A stretch of 64,000 nt of DNA from Hyposmocoma kahamanoa (GCF_003589595.1 NW_020654422.1:16876951-16940950); one strand, 5' to 3'; counted from the stretch's first letter, positions 34,531 through 45,877 are shown. Made by a program: numbers and translations. Notes: a model not told the origin generated them from the sequence alone.

Positions 34531-35870
34531 TTATCTAAATTAAATAATCCTCTGTGACCAATTCAAAATGTAACACTTTTGGGAACCTGACTAAATAAAA
34601 AGAAAATAGATATATCGTACCAAATACTACTAAATTCTATTTAAGAGTCGATACTACCTCTATTCGAATTAAAATTTTTCCCGTATTAGTATACGGCTCA
34701 TTGTGCTTGGGTCGATCGGCAGGGACACTGCCTTTATATATTTTTTTTATTTATTTCATACATTTTACTATGGTTTATTACATATGTACATGCAATAAAA
34801 TAGCTGTATAACGGTTTATTATTTTATAGACTTAATTTTTTTGCAAACTAAATTAAAGACTAAATTTGAAAAATATATATCGTATACTTATACGTGTTTC
34901 ATTTAGTTCAGTTTATATAAAAAAAAATCATTGGTATATGGTAAAGTACATATTGCATACAGCGGTCTTCTTGTAAAATTTCAAAGTAAGTTCGTGGATT
35001 TTTTTTCGTGAAAATGTTTAGTAATCGTGTTTTCACACCGTGTATATTGTTATAATGATTTATTCAATACTTTCACTGTCATGCGGAATCAACCAAAACC
35101 ATTTAAGGCTCTTAATATGTAAAAAGATGTATTGTGGTATTGTATAGACGAATGTATGCGTCAGTACTCGGCGTGCGGTGGACGTGCACACATACAAGCC
35201 GCGTTGCTACGTCTTTACGGAGTTACCATACTTATCTCCTTATACTATGATAAAAGCTTCCCTTTCTCCTCCTTAAAATTTCAACTGACAGCTAATCAAA
35301 CTTGTATGAAATATTATTAAACCTGACACTGACACAACAAAGGCAAAATAGCGGCTCAAGATAATATTATAACAGACAAATTAATCGCGTTATATCTCTA
35401 TATCATAGATAAGCAAATTACACTTGAAATCGTCACATTGGTTAAACTCTGCTACACATTCGTAAGCCAGATTTCTATATGGAAAATGTAGAAGAAACTG
35501 TAAGGTTTGCTTGTTGTAAATAGACATAACACAAATTTACCGTTTATAACAAATTTCTAATATCATAGAAAGACCCAGAAAGAACTAAACGGGTCACTTT
35601 AGTCACATGTTGGATTATTGTCATCCAGTAGGTCTAGCACGACAGCGCACGGCTTGATCGTGAGCGAAATAAAACACGAGATATCTATGCGAGTATAGCA
35701 GTGTAGCGGACTGTGGCAATGGGATTCAGGAACTATTGAAGAAAGAGCAGGATCACCCAGCTACAAATCAACAAGAACAAACAATAATGCAGAAAAGGCG
35801 CCAAAAACAAGTACATTTAAATTTAGAATTTCAGTGTACAACTAAAATTACTAATAACTTTTTTATAAAA
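34531..35870. other. AT-rich sequence, nothing recognised
   Basis: A short GC-richer spot (about 35155-35220) carries a 62-codon frame without known motifs. No repeats are recognised. Confidence 0.4.
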
Positions 35871-36128
35871 GAAACTGACCTCAAACGTTCGTGGAATTAC
35901 ATAATATTTGCCAAGTTTTTTTAAATCCTTACCGGAATGTGTGCGAAACCGGATTCATCCCCTAGTTTGCCACCCTTAGGGGTGGAATATTTTCTTTAAA
36001 TTTAAATGGGACCACTTTCCAACAAAAAAAGAATCATCAAAATCGGTTCACAACAACCTGAATTATCGCGTAACATACATCCAAAAAAATATACAGTTTC
36101 TCCTCCTTTTTTTTTAAATGTGTTAAAA
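35871..36128 (-). mobile_element. Element C copy 2
   Basis: Minus-strand copy. GACCTCAAACGTTCGTGGAA marks its distal end. The middle has CGGATTCATCCCCTAGTTTG, CCACCCTTAGGGGTGG and AAAATCGGTTCACAACAACC. TCTCCTCCTTTTTTTTT marks its proximal end, where the GAGGTTCTCAATTCGAC block is eroded. Confidence 0.8.
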
Positions 36129-39100
36129 AGACCATATAAAATATATTACATACAAAAGATTCGCTGCAAGCAATCGCTGCAGCTGCTACAAGCAGTATCT
36201 CGGGCTGTATGTCGCTCTTGAGCGAGTCGCGCCCTGTCGTGCTAACCCTACACTTACTTACTTGCTAATGTACGCATGTACGTACGTACGTGTAATGTGT
36301 AAGGTACTTAAAATGTTAGTTTTGGTTCCGTCATTTGAATATCAACCGGAATCTTATTCTAGAAGCTTATGCATTGCCCGTTAAACGAATTGTGATTTAG
36401 TGAAAACAACTGTGAAGAACATCCAGTTTAGTTGTATGTCTCGTGTTAATGCTATGTCTCTCACTATTTTTCATAAAAAGGTACTATTCTTTTTAACGTA
36501 AATTACATTTTTATAAATGTACTGTGACGTAAGTTTAAAAATGTTCGAAAAAAATTGTTTAATATTCAATGTAGCAACCGCAAAAACCCAAGAACTCAAA
36601 ATGCTAATTTCTTCAAAATTACGTCTCAGAGACTCACTGAGATCTAGATTGTACAGTTTTCCTAGGAGCATGTTATTTTCAAGCGTATAACAACTGTCGT
36701 ATTACGAAATATTTAAAAACTAATTTGTACTAGTTACAAAAACGGTTGACAAACTAGCCAACAGTTCAAAGTGGCGTCTACATGAAAATGAGAAAATTTC
36801 AACCACAGTACAGGAAATGCACCCAGCTCGCTTTCATATCACAAGTTGTACTCTCACAAAGTTATAACAAGCAAAACTGTTCCACAAATTAATAAACACA
36901 CTTGTAAACATATAAAATTATCTCTCCATTCGTAGACAGTAAAGGCTCAAGCAATTATCGCTCGTGCAGCAATATGATCATTATTAGAGTTTATGTAATA
37001 CTGCGTGTATGTTAGTATTACTGTGTATTTAAGGTCTTATTTCATTTGCTCTACCCTTTCATTATAGGATACTTTAAGGGTATAGTTTTATTTGTTAACC
37101 AACAATCAGTCTTGATATAGGATCCTTTACGCGTTATTCAATTCTCTTTCATCCGGCCATTGGCAAAGTGACGTTGAGAGGTAGGGGTAAGGGGGTGCCC
37201 TACGGCTTTGGGTGTCAGTCGGTAGTTTATTTACTCCAAAGTGGCTAATAGGGCCTTTGACCAAGAAATAAGTTGAGAGACACGATTTACCTTTCCCCGG
37301 GGCCCTTAGTTTTATAACTACTCGTATAATTCTGAGTAAAGAAGGATAGCGACATCCCGTGTATTTTGTGACCCAGTGTTTTTGACGACGTGCGTTAGGG
37401 AGACCCATCAATACTTGTGATTCAATATCAAAGCATTAATAAAGCTAATTGAGTACAGCCTGTAGAAGCTGGGCTTATAAAGTTAATATAGGTTATATTT
37501 TTAACATTGTCCTGTATTTCGCTTCAGGTGTTTGTTCGTAGTAGCAGAAAACAACAAATTTTCAGTTTGTTCCCAAAAATAATAAAGAATTTCCCGAATA
37601 TTCCGAAATCTGCCAAATTCTGCCACATTTAGTATAACTTATCATGTTCTGCAGTAATGAAAATGAATAAAAATTAAATCTGCCCAAATGGCAGAAATCT
37701 GCCATAAATGGTCACACTGTTCAACATCAATGTGACAGGATTCGCTCTGGGCCTTTTGGAGGGAAAAGTGTCGTTCTTATTTTGACTTTCAATTATTTTG
37801 TGAAATCTAGTTTAAAGTGGAATAGGATAGTGCTATTGTGCCTTAATCGAAGATTAAAACGCGAAATTATACGAATCTCGAACTAAAATACCCGTATCGG
37901 TCCGTTCTAAGGAATCCCGAGTTAATCCAAACACGCCACCTCAAATTGCCTATCCCTTTGTGGTGGCCATATTTACAGAAATATAATTAAACGTTAATGT
38001 TTTCGGCTGAAGGACTTTGTTTCCATGGCCAGCAATAATTAAAAAAAAAATCAATGTGACATTGACATTGGAAAGAGGTCTGTTTACGTGTGTACTATAA
38101 AATAACCAATACTTCAGGGAGGTAAACATTCAATTATGCTTAAAATGAAACGTACGTACAAGAACGTTACCTAATCTGTGGTCGAACTCATTGACCTACC
38201 AACAAAGTCGAACTGAATCAATTGCGTTGTGTTCTTGCATCTATTCTAAAATACAATGTTTTACAATGTTTTTATTCCCGGCTTAAAATATATTGATAAC
38301 TAGGCATAAACTAAAACGCACAATTATACTAGCAAAGTCCATGAACAGTTTTTCGTCGTTATCGGGGCAGCTTTCGCCATCCTTCTTTTATTAAATGATA
38401 AAAGCACATGGCATTCATTGACCTAAAGAAGTGACCAATCGTCAAAAACATTTTTTTCTATACAGCCAATTTGACATTTCTATATAGCTAACGGAACTTG
38501 AAAATCTTGAGAACGTGCAAACAAACAGTGACGATAAAAGAAATATTTCTCCTCTTAAAATCATATATTCACTCACATCATTTATTCACAATCATACGTT
38601 CATTCAGCTTCTTAACAATTCTTCTATGCCTAAGTACAAATTGTCCCCAAACAATCCAATGTCGTAACTCATATCACCTGTCGTGTTCTAGTCACACGAC
38701 TCGCAACAGCAAATCAGTTTTGTTAGCGGCACCAGAGTGGGAGGGGCTCCATGCATTATTCAAGGCTCATTTCGATTCAACGGCGACAGGCCGATAAAAA
38801 CTTCTCGTCTGACGACTGCACCATACACCCTTTGTAACCCAGCTAACATCAAAAGCCCACTAACACCACACCTCATACATTCAACTTCTTCCTTTTCACT
38901 CCAGTCGAGTAGTGTCATGTGCTCAAAAAGTTAAAACGTCTTAGTATTTGTCAATGCAATATTTATGAGGTTAACCCTTATACGGTTGGAAGTTTGATCG
39001 ATCTTCGCGTTTAAATACGTTTACGAAATTGGTATTTGGTTTACTGGATTATTTTCTCTTCATTTACGTCGGATTATGACATTCTCACAATTGCCTATAC

Positions 39101-39156
39101 TACTGTTCCACTTAATATTTTGCCGAATCTAAGTTATTTATGAATAGATGTAAGCG
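36129..39156. other. About 3 kb mostly unique; a GC-richer island at 37.1-37.4 kb
   Basis: No recognisable gene. At 37127-37411 a 94-codon minus-strand frame lies in a GC-richer block (GGTAGGGGTAAGGGGGTGCC, TTTCCCCGGGGCCCTTAG) that contrasts with its surroundings. The translation has no motif I know, and it may be a decayed insertion. The motif ATCTGCCA recurs at 37609-37712. A TACGTACGTACG stretch lies near 36280. Confidence 0.4.
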
Positions 39157-39735
39157 TTTAAACGAAACGCACTACAAAGGTTTGCTTTTCATTATAAGCA
39201 CACAAGCACGCTTTTAAATTTAGCTGTAAGCTTTGCTCAGTTCATATGTAAACAATTTCATTTTCTACAACATCCGTAAGTATCAAGTCCCGCCATCTAT
39301 GGTTCTTAAACAAATTAATTCGAAAATGTGAATATAATGTTTTAAATAAAAATAAAACTCGTATTTAACCGACTTCAAAAAAAGGAGGAGGTTCTCAATT
39401 CGACTCATGTTTTTTTCGCATGTAGGTATATTACTTTATTTATTAGAAAGAGGGCACCTCCAGATGTAGTCCCATTTAATAATGAATGACTTTTTGAGGT
39501 CAATTTCTTTAGTACTCTGTAATATTGTGTTTACTAATAAACTTACTTATCTTAAAACCTTCAGTGGCCTAATCTCGCTTTTTGCTGTCAACACAATGTT
39601 GCGTGTTTTTTTAACATGAAGTCTATGGACGTATTTTTTAAACGATTTTGCAAGCTTCAAACATAAAAGTATTTAATTGAATAGCGCTTTTATAAGCACG
39701 CTTATTTAAAAGAGTATAAAACATTTTACTACGTT
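39157..39735 (+). repeat. Element K copy 2, split by element C insertion
   Basis: It is colinear with 24541-24945: AAACGAAACGCACT, GTTTGCTTTTCA, GCTTTGCTCAGTTCA, ATCAAGTCCC, GGTTCTTAAACAAATTAATT, then (after the insertion at 39367-39525) TTACTTATCTTAAAA, CAACACAATGTT and CTTTTATAAGCACGCTTATT. The interruption shows that element C inserted after this K copy was in place. Confidence 0.7.
39367..39525 (+). mobile_element. Element C copy 3, internally deleted, inside element K
   Basis: It begins ACCGACTTCAAAAAAAGGAG and GAGGTTCTCAATTCGACTCA, jumps past the middle, and ends with TGACTTTTTGAGGTCAATTT and AGTACTCTGTAAT. The break in element K coincides with these ends. Confidence 0.8.
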
Positions 39736-40539
39736 TTAAATTAAGAAACCGTTTTTTCCCATCTCTATTTATGAAATTATTTTGTTATCATTAAAAAAAC
39801 AATTATGTCTCTGGATACTGATTCGGAGAATACTAAATAAACATAGTTCGAAATGGTTATTTTTGTACACTTTACCAGTTGACATTTGTATTTATTCTCC
39901 TTCATCGTCGTCGTTCGTTATTTTTTACGTTAAAAAGAAATACATTTACCTATTAAATGATAATATCTGCCAATAAACTACCGGAATCGTAGGTATTGTA
40001 TTTTGTTTGTACCGCTTTTCTATACCACCTTAAAAGAAATCGACTAGTTAGGTTTTCACAATATTACTACACAAACGTAACTTTTTTTCGAATCTAAATT
40101 ACGTGTATCCTTTTTTATTTGCATTAATATTAGACATGACTTTACTATCCCAGTTAGCCGTAATCATAATCGACTTGGATGCTCTACATTAACAAATTCA
40201 ATAATGGACACAATACTGGACATTTACGTTAAAAAATATTCAATAAACAAAACATCATTTTTCCAAAATATTTTAGTTTCACAACATGGTATCTTTACCA
40301 GGCGGGCATATAGAGTGAAAAATTTCTCATTAGGAATTCATACCAAACATACGCGTCCCTACAACTTGCTTCTGTACAAAGACGCAATTTACATAAACCC
40401 TGGAAGTGAGGTCAGTTGACTATCACCAAATAACATACAAATGAGAAGTTTTCGTACATAAACACGTAAGAACTTATGTATAATTAATAAGAATGAAACA
40501 AACGACGCCTGCTTTACGTACCGTCTTCAGGTATATGTA
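39736..40539. other. AT-rich sequence, nothing recognised
   Basis: Frames of 64-71 codons (39782, 40204) are AT-driven and without motif. Confidence 0.4.
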
Positions 40540-41072
40540 CAAAAAGTCTAGAGTCGACAGACTGAAGCACATAAGTAAAAAAAAAAAAAGAAAATTTGTT
40601 CTTGGGTCTTGCTTATAAAGTTATTAAGACCCGCTTGTTTAGCCAATGTGTCTTGTCCACTATGACTTACGGTGCCGAGACGTGGACGCTCACACAGAAG
40701 GCTGTGTACAGAATGACAATCGCACAAAGAGCCAGGGAGAGCTCGACATGAAACTTATGGATCGAGTTCCGAATTCCGAAATCCATAGACAAACTAAGGT
40801 CCAGGACATGGGAGATCGGATAACGAGTTTAAAATGGAGCTGGGCGGGACATGTTACGAGACGTGGTGACCACAGGTGGATTAAGGCGATAACCGAATGT
40901 TCGCCAAAAAATGAATATAGAAACGTGAGACGTCCTGTAGCGAGATGGGTGGATGATGTCAAAGTTGCGGGCAGTAAATGGGTGAGATCGTGCACAGGAT
41001 CGTGGTGGATGGCACAAACTACAGGAGGCCTATACCCAGCAGCGGATGAAGTCGGGCTGTGGGTGATGATGA
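40540..41072 (+). mobile_element. RTE-clade LINE, C-terminal remnant (copy 2, best preserved)
   Basis: The translation, over at least three frames, gives the RTE C-terminal region in order: LFSQCVLSTMTYGAETWTLT and KAVYRMTIAQRAR; then in a second frame MDRVPNSEIHRQTKVQDMGD, RITSLKWSWAGHVTRRGDHR and VRRPVARWVDD, KVAGSKWV; then in a third frame AQDRGGWHKLQEAYTQQRMK and a stop at about 41060. The motifs MTYGAETWTLT, KWxWAGHV and RWxDD are diagnostic of RTE elements after the RT domain. TGATGATGATG follows the stop, the usual RTE tail. At least two frameshifts make it non-functional, and the RT and endonuclease domains are absent (5' truncation). Confidence 0.9.
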
Positions 41073-41196
41073 TGTTGCTTATAATGTTGGAACATGTAAT
41101 GAGAATAATAAGACGCCACTAGAACTAAAGTTGAAATAAATAAATATGTATGAGACAACATCATACACGTTGCTCTGATCCCAAAATAAGTAACCA

Positions 41197-41572
41197 AAGC
41201 ACTTGTTATAATTATTAACACAAAGATCGAACACTCAGAAAAAAATCCTTCGATCCGGCCGGATTCGAACCGACGTCTTCTAGCATACCGTGGCAGACGC
41301 TATACCAACTAAGCCACGGAATGAAACAGCGGACCTCACGAATTTTTCTATGCGCTTGCGTCTTATCTTTGTATTTGGTTGTTCAACGACTTTTTAGCCG
41401 TAGCGCCATCTATGAGATATCTATGATATTTCGTGGCTTAGTTGGTATAGCGTCTGGCACAGTATGCTCGAAGACGTCGGTTCAAATCATGTTCTTGAGT
41501 GTTCGATTTTTGTATTAATAATTATAACAAACTAGTGGAGTAATTTCACATAAAAGTAATTGAATATCAATT
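41197..41572. mobile_element. Element B copy 3: foldback with a tRNA-like module in each arm
   Basis: This is the most complete copy. The left arm begins TTGTTATAATTATTAACACA and has a minus-strand tRNA-like module at about 41255-41321: A-box TGGCTTAGTTGG, GCGTCTGCCACGG, B-box GGTTCGAATCC. The centre (AGCGGACCTCACGAATTTTT, CAACGACTTTTTAGCCGTAG, CGCCATCTATGAGA) is single-copy. The right arm carries the same module on the plus strand (GTGGCTTAGTTGGTATAGCG at 41433, CGGTTCAAATC at 41480). It ends ATTATAACAAACTAGTGGAG, TAATTTCACATAAAAG. Both arms have pol III-like A and B boxes pointing outward. No ORF is present. Confidence 0.8.
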
Positions 41573-41670
41573 CAATAAAAATTCAAAGCGCTTGTGTTGA
41601 AATCGGAAACAACGACGTAGCACAAACACTCCGACCCGAGACTATACAGGATTATTCGTAAAATACAAAG

Positions 41671-41892
41671 AACCTCGCAGGAGTATGTTACTGGCATCAT
41701 AAACAATAAGTTTTGTTCCATAATTTTTAATAATTTATCAAATTTTACTTTCATAAAAAAATTAAAATATTTAAATAGATCGTTCTAAACGGTTATAACT
41801 CTATGCGGTAACAAAAGAAAGTAAGGGTCGTCGGGAAGGGCGCTTGTACGTTTGAACTTGCTATCAAATACAGATCTAATAACAAAACAGTA
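41671..41892 (+). repeat. Element L copy 1, dispersed repeat
   Basis: It matches 45614-45877: AACCTCGCAGG, TTACTGGCATCATAAACAA, TTTTTAATAATT, ACTTTCAT, GTAACAAAAGAAAG and CGTTTGAACT. No tRNA head, terminal inverted repeat or ORF is seen and the class is unknown. It is followed directly by element C copy 4. Confidence 0.6.
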
Positions 41893-42072
41893 CAGAGTAC
41901 TAAAAAAACCTACCTCAAAAGTCATTCATCCCCTAGTTTGCCACCTTTAGAGGTGAAATATTTTCTTCAAATTTAAATAAGACCACAAATGAGGTATCCT
42001 CTTTCCAACAAAAAAATAATCATCAAAATCAGTTCGCAAATGCCGAGTTATCGCGTAACATACAAAAAAAAG
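41893..42072 (-). mobile_element. Element C copy 4
   Basis: Minus-strand copy starting at ACAGAGTACTAAAAAAACCT with ACCTCAAAAGTCATTCATCC, CCTAGTTTGCCACCTTTAGA, CAACAAAAAAATAATCATCA and CGAGTTATCGCGTAACATAC. The proximal terminus (GGAGGTTCTCAATTCGAC side) is cut where element A copy 12 begins. Confidence 0.8.
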
Positions 42073-42079
42073 TACAAAA

Positions 42080-42208
42080 ATTTCACCAGCAACCTTACCC
42101 TTCAAAGCCGGAAAACAGTAATGCTGATATTACTGCTTGGCGGTAGAAATAGGTAATGTGGCTGTACTTCGCTGGACGAACTCTTCCACAAAGAGCTCTA
42201 CTGTTACT
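42080..42208 (-). mobile_element. Element A copy 12, 5' half only
   Basis: Minus-strand: TTTCACCAGCAACCTTACCC, GCTTGGCGGTAGAAATAGG, then the head CAAAGAGCTCTACTGTTACT. The 3' half is absent and the break abuts element C copy 4. The order suggests a recombination or deletion joint. Confidence 0.8.
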
Positions 42209-42713
42209 GAACTCTATACATAACATAACAGTAACTGTATACAGAAGAATCAATTATAATATAAGGTTAAGGAAAAATTGTACTTTGCTATTTACGTAAG
42301 CTTCTGTAGTCGAAATAGGGCTTAACCCGTATCTCAGCATATAACCTTTACCCCGCGTATATTATTAATCTTTACGTAATTCAAGTTGGTGTTCAACCCG
42401 TACAAGTAGCCAAAAATAAAAAATCTAGGAAAGATACTCTATTAGTCACAATCTGGAATCCATATAAAAAAAAATTACGTTGTGAGTTTTGGTAACGAGA
42501 AGAGTAATATGCCTAAATCGGTCATAATCAAACTCATGCGCAAGCGATCGCGAGAACAGTTTCAAGACCAATCAACGGCTGATCGATTCGGCCTACTTAC
42601 GGGAGCTAATTAACTCTAGTCTCTGATTTCTACTTTTTATTTCTTAAATTAAGTAGAAAGTTTCGACTATACCTACAGTGGACGGTCAGGATTTTAACTA
42701 CTATAATTGTAAA
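42209..42713. other. AT-rich sequence, nothing recognised
   Basis: No repeat family or coding motif is seen. Confidence 0.4.
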
Positions 42714-42930
42714 TTTAAAAAACCGACCTCAAAAGTTCGTGAACTTACATCTATTTGCCAAATTTTTTTGAAATCGGTTACCGGAAAGTGCGCGAAAGCG
42801 GATTCATCCCCTAGTTTACCACCCTTAAAGGTGGAATATTTTCTTCAAACTTAAATGGGACCAATACTGAGGTACCCTCTTTCAACAAAAAAAGAATCTT
42901 CAAAATCGGTTCATAATGCCGGAATTATCG
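42714..42930 (-). mobile_element. Element C copy 5
   Basis: Minus-strand: AAAAAACCGACCTCAAAAGT, TGAAATCGGTTACCGGAAAG, CGGATTCATCCCCTAGTTTA and AAAATCGGTTCATAATGCCG. It stops at about 42930, where an unrelated sequence with an open frame begins. The GAGGTTCTC end is missing. Confidence 0.8.
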
Positions 42931-44370
42931 GAGCAGCAGTTTCTTTCAAGTCGGTTAAACTAGCAACGAATTCTCTTCTACATTGGCCATACAACGTAAC
43001 CACATCACGTCAGCCTGGCATGAAAAGACTTGTAAGGAATGTCAGTGGTGAGAGAGCACGACGACAGTCACCAGCAAAATTGATATACCTAGTGCTGAAT
43101 GGTAATGCGTCCCAAGAGATTTCGATTACCCAACCTGAAAAACTTTTAAAGTGTAGGTAATTTCATTTCAATCGCAATTTTAGTGAAATATTAATTTCCG
43201 ATACCGGTGGCTTTCTAGAATAACCTATGTCAAGTTCACCAGGAAAATAAATGGTTTTAAAAACCCCGAGACGTGTTTGCCGCACAAAATTGACACATCG
43301 TAGATCATCTCAATGTTGTCATGTGATTATTTTAACCAATGAAAAAGCTTAGTGTCCCATTGACAGTAAAATTCAACATTTTCTAAACAAATCTCTGTAA
43401 CAAATCAAAAAAGGAACTATTTTGGATGAGGTCACTACTCTTGACAAGTAGCGATATGTAGAAATGTTTTTATCTATATCTTCACAAGTTTGTCTTCGCT
43501 ATTGTGTTCAATGGGAATTCAAATATTATTGTATTTCCCTCCGACTATTATAACAAAACTTGTATACGTATCTCTCATCATCGCTGTTAACCTTGTATAA
43601 ACTGGAAATTTGGCCTATAAGACTTACCACTTTTTTCCCTGTAAAATATCCGAGTTTTTTTTGTGATTGTGATTAATGTTATAACGTTGACCTTTCTAGA
43701 ATCAAATTATAACCTTCGAAAGTCAAATTGTTAATTTTTCCACTAAGTAAAAACACAGAATAAGATTAAAAAGTTTAAAAAATATACCGATTAAGAACCG
43801 TCGATTAACAAGTAAATCAAAGTTTTAACAGGTCAGCGGTTACAATCATTCTGAAGTGAACAATGAATAAAAAGAAAACAAATAATGCAACTGGTCCTTT
43901 TACTGCATATGGGGCCGAATGGTATTAATAAAGTACCGCGATTTCTTCAAAACGTTCGTTTTAAAAATAATTGGACAGTTACTAAAACTTGGTGCAAAAC
44001 GATTTTTTTCTGTTTCTTTTTTTTTCACAATAAATAAACTGTTAGAGACATGTGGTCTGGCTGGGCCGAGCGATATCGGTTGGCACTGGCGTATTGCCAC
44101 TGCATACGTTTATACTTTTAAAAGTACTTTCATTAAAAAAAAACAAACACTATTTGGTTTATGAACAAACACTACTTATATTTTTGTATGAACTGACTAT
44201 TCCTGTATATGCGAAACTGACAAATTGCTTTGTGTTGTAGAAGAAGTATACTTTTGACAATGGAAGACTGAAAAGTTGACTCAAACAGTGACGTTCTTTC
44301 ATAATACAGTCGCATTACCATACGTATGGTAGTGTTGTCACTATAGACGTCTTGTATTTAGTTGTTATGT
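42931..44370. other. Sequence without recognised gene; open frame at its start
   Basis: A plus-strand frame that begins inside element C (42855) stays open to 43160. Its non-repeat part contains SFKSVKLATNSLLHWPYNVT and KRLVRNVSGERARRQSPAKL. I do not recognise it, and it could be a decayed transposon or host fragment. A 16-bp perfect palindrome, TACCATACGTATGGTA, lies at 44316-44331. The rest is AT-rich. Confidence 0.35.
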
Positions 44371-44660
44371 AGTAGCAGTAGAGGTCCTTCTGATAGAGTT
44401 CGTCCAGGGTGCCACCGTACATATTTCTGCCGCCAAGCATTATTGTGTTCCGGTTTTGAAGGGTAAAGGTGCTGGTGAAATTACAGGCATGTAGGACTTG
44501 TCAACTTGTGTCTCAGGGTGACGGGCGCATTGGCAGTGCCCCTCAGATCTTTGAGATTTAAGTCTCTGAGTGGCACTGCAACTGTTATGGACAGGCGTGT
44601 AGCTTACCATCAGGCGCACGACTTGTTCCTCCCGTCAATCAGTATTATAATAAAAAAAAT
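44371..44660 (+). mobile_element. Element A copy 13, near full length
   Basis: It runs from GTAGCAGTAGAGGTCCTTCT to GTATTATAATAAAAAAAATG. A small deletion removes part of the CAGTAATG...CATTACTG hairpin and the AAGTACT block. The 3' half is among the best preserved. Confidence 0.85.
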
Positions 44661-45142
44661 GGTTATTCCTTTGTTTCTTATTAATGCCCTTTTTAAATGG
44701 GAAACTTTTGACGAATAACATGAACAATAAATCTAGCCTGTCACATTAGTTTTTTTTTTTAATATTAAGGAGGAAATATTTTGTAATGTTATTGATGTAT
44801 AAGTTTTTCTCAGTTTCATAGGTGAACACACCTGGTCTATATGTATAGACGACATTGTGAAATTTGTCGGACTGATGTTTAGAACATCAAGTAGAGTTTG
44901 TAAAAGATTGTAGATTAGCGGCTACTGGAAATTCTGTATCGTCTCATTTACGTTGCTATGTATAGGTAGTTAAAAACCGGGTTTCATTTAAGGTGTAACC
45001 CACTAAAATGGCCCAAAGGCATGTTCGAGACTCAGACTATACATATCTGCGAAAAGATTTAATAAATTCCTTACTCCTCCTTCCGGCCTCCCTTTGGGGT
45101 AGGCCAATATCATTAACCTCTACTTTCTATTATCAATTACCT
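44661..45142. other. AT-rich sequence, nothing recognised
   Basis: No repeat or gene is recognised in this interval. Confidence 0.35.
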
Positions 45143-45600
45143 ATATAACTTATTGAATTCTTAGGTTGTCGGGATTGCTTCACATCAGAAATGAAACTAT
45201 TTTTTTTCGGATCTAAATAGAGTCAGCCGTGACCAGGGCACCTGTAAAGAACTCGAAACGTTTAAGAGCACAATGGCGAAAAGTCGCTAAACGTCTTTTA
45301 TTTTTCTGAAATAAACAGCTTAAAATTTAATTTTAAAATTTTTTAGTCTACCTTTACAGACAAGCGCCACTTTCAGTAGCTAAGCAAACGCGTGACTATA
45401 CGACGCGATTGCATCGTTACACTTTGAATTTATAGGTAATTGCATCGATGCAATCGCGCGTTTGTATCTATGGAATCCCGCGTTTGTATCGATGCACTTG
45501 CGCGTTTGCATTCATGCAATCTTCTATAAATTGCAAGTGTAGTGATGCTACTGTGTAACCACTCGTAGATCTGAAAAAATTGTTTCATTTCCAGTTACAC
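45143..45600. mobile_element. Element D copy 2, with enlarged centre
   Basis: The left part has TTGAATTCTTAGGTTGTCG, AGAAATGAAACTATTTTTTT and CGGATCTAAAT, with the GTGACCAGGGCACCTGTAAA loop-type sequence. The right end carries the inverse terminus TAGATCTGAAAAAATTGTTT, CATTTCCAGTTACAC. Between them lies about 300 bp not present in copy 1, including an inner inverted repeat (45411-45435 against 45524-45548) and a 22-bp tandem repeat. The element is probably composite. Confidence 0.6.
45447..45513 (+). repeat. Tandem repeat, three 22-bp units
   Basis: The units are GATGCAATCGCGCGTTTGTA+TC, TATGGAATCCCGCGTTTGTA+TC and a 23-base GATGCACTTGCGCGTTTGCA+TTC, followed by a partial ATGCAATC. They lie in the loop of the inverted repeat 45411-45548 inside element D copy 2. 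Confidence 0.8.
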
Positions 45601-45613
45601 AAGGTTGTTTTTT

Positions 45614-45877
45614 AACCTCGCAGGTCTGTATTACTAACATCATAACCAACAACGTCCATATTTTTTAATAATTCAGTGGATTTAACTTTCATATCAAAAT
45701 AAAATTATTTAATCCATTCCTCCAGACTGTGATAACTCTGTGTAGTAACAAAAGAAAGCGCTAACGTAAATACCAGTTCGATGCAAAACGCAGGAGCGAG
45801 GGTGACGATCATCAGGGGAGGACCATTGCACGTTTGAACTAACTACCAATTGCAGTTCAAAAAATGTCAGATAGTAC
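45614..45877 (+). repeat. Element L copy 2
   Basis: It is colinear with 41671-41892 but carries extra sequence between GTAACAAAAGAAAGCG and GCACGTTTGAACTAAC (including GCAAAACGCAGGAGCGAGGG). It lies immediately after element D copy 2. Confidence 0.6.

Noticed and set aside
40646..41122. A 158-codon host gene
   Set aside because: The translation is the C-terminal tail of an RTE reverse transcriptase with frameshifts, not a host protein.
41433..41500. tRNA genes in the element B arms
   Set aside because: The same tRNA-like module recurs in several copies, always at the same place in the element, without a paired acceptor stem.
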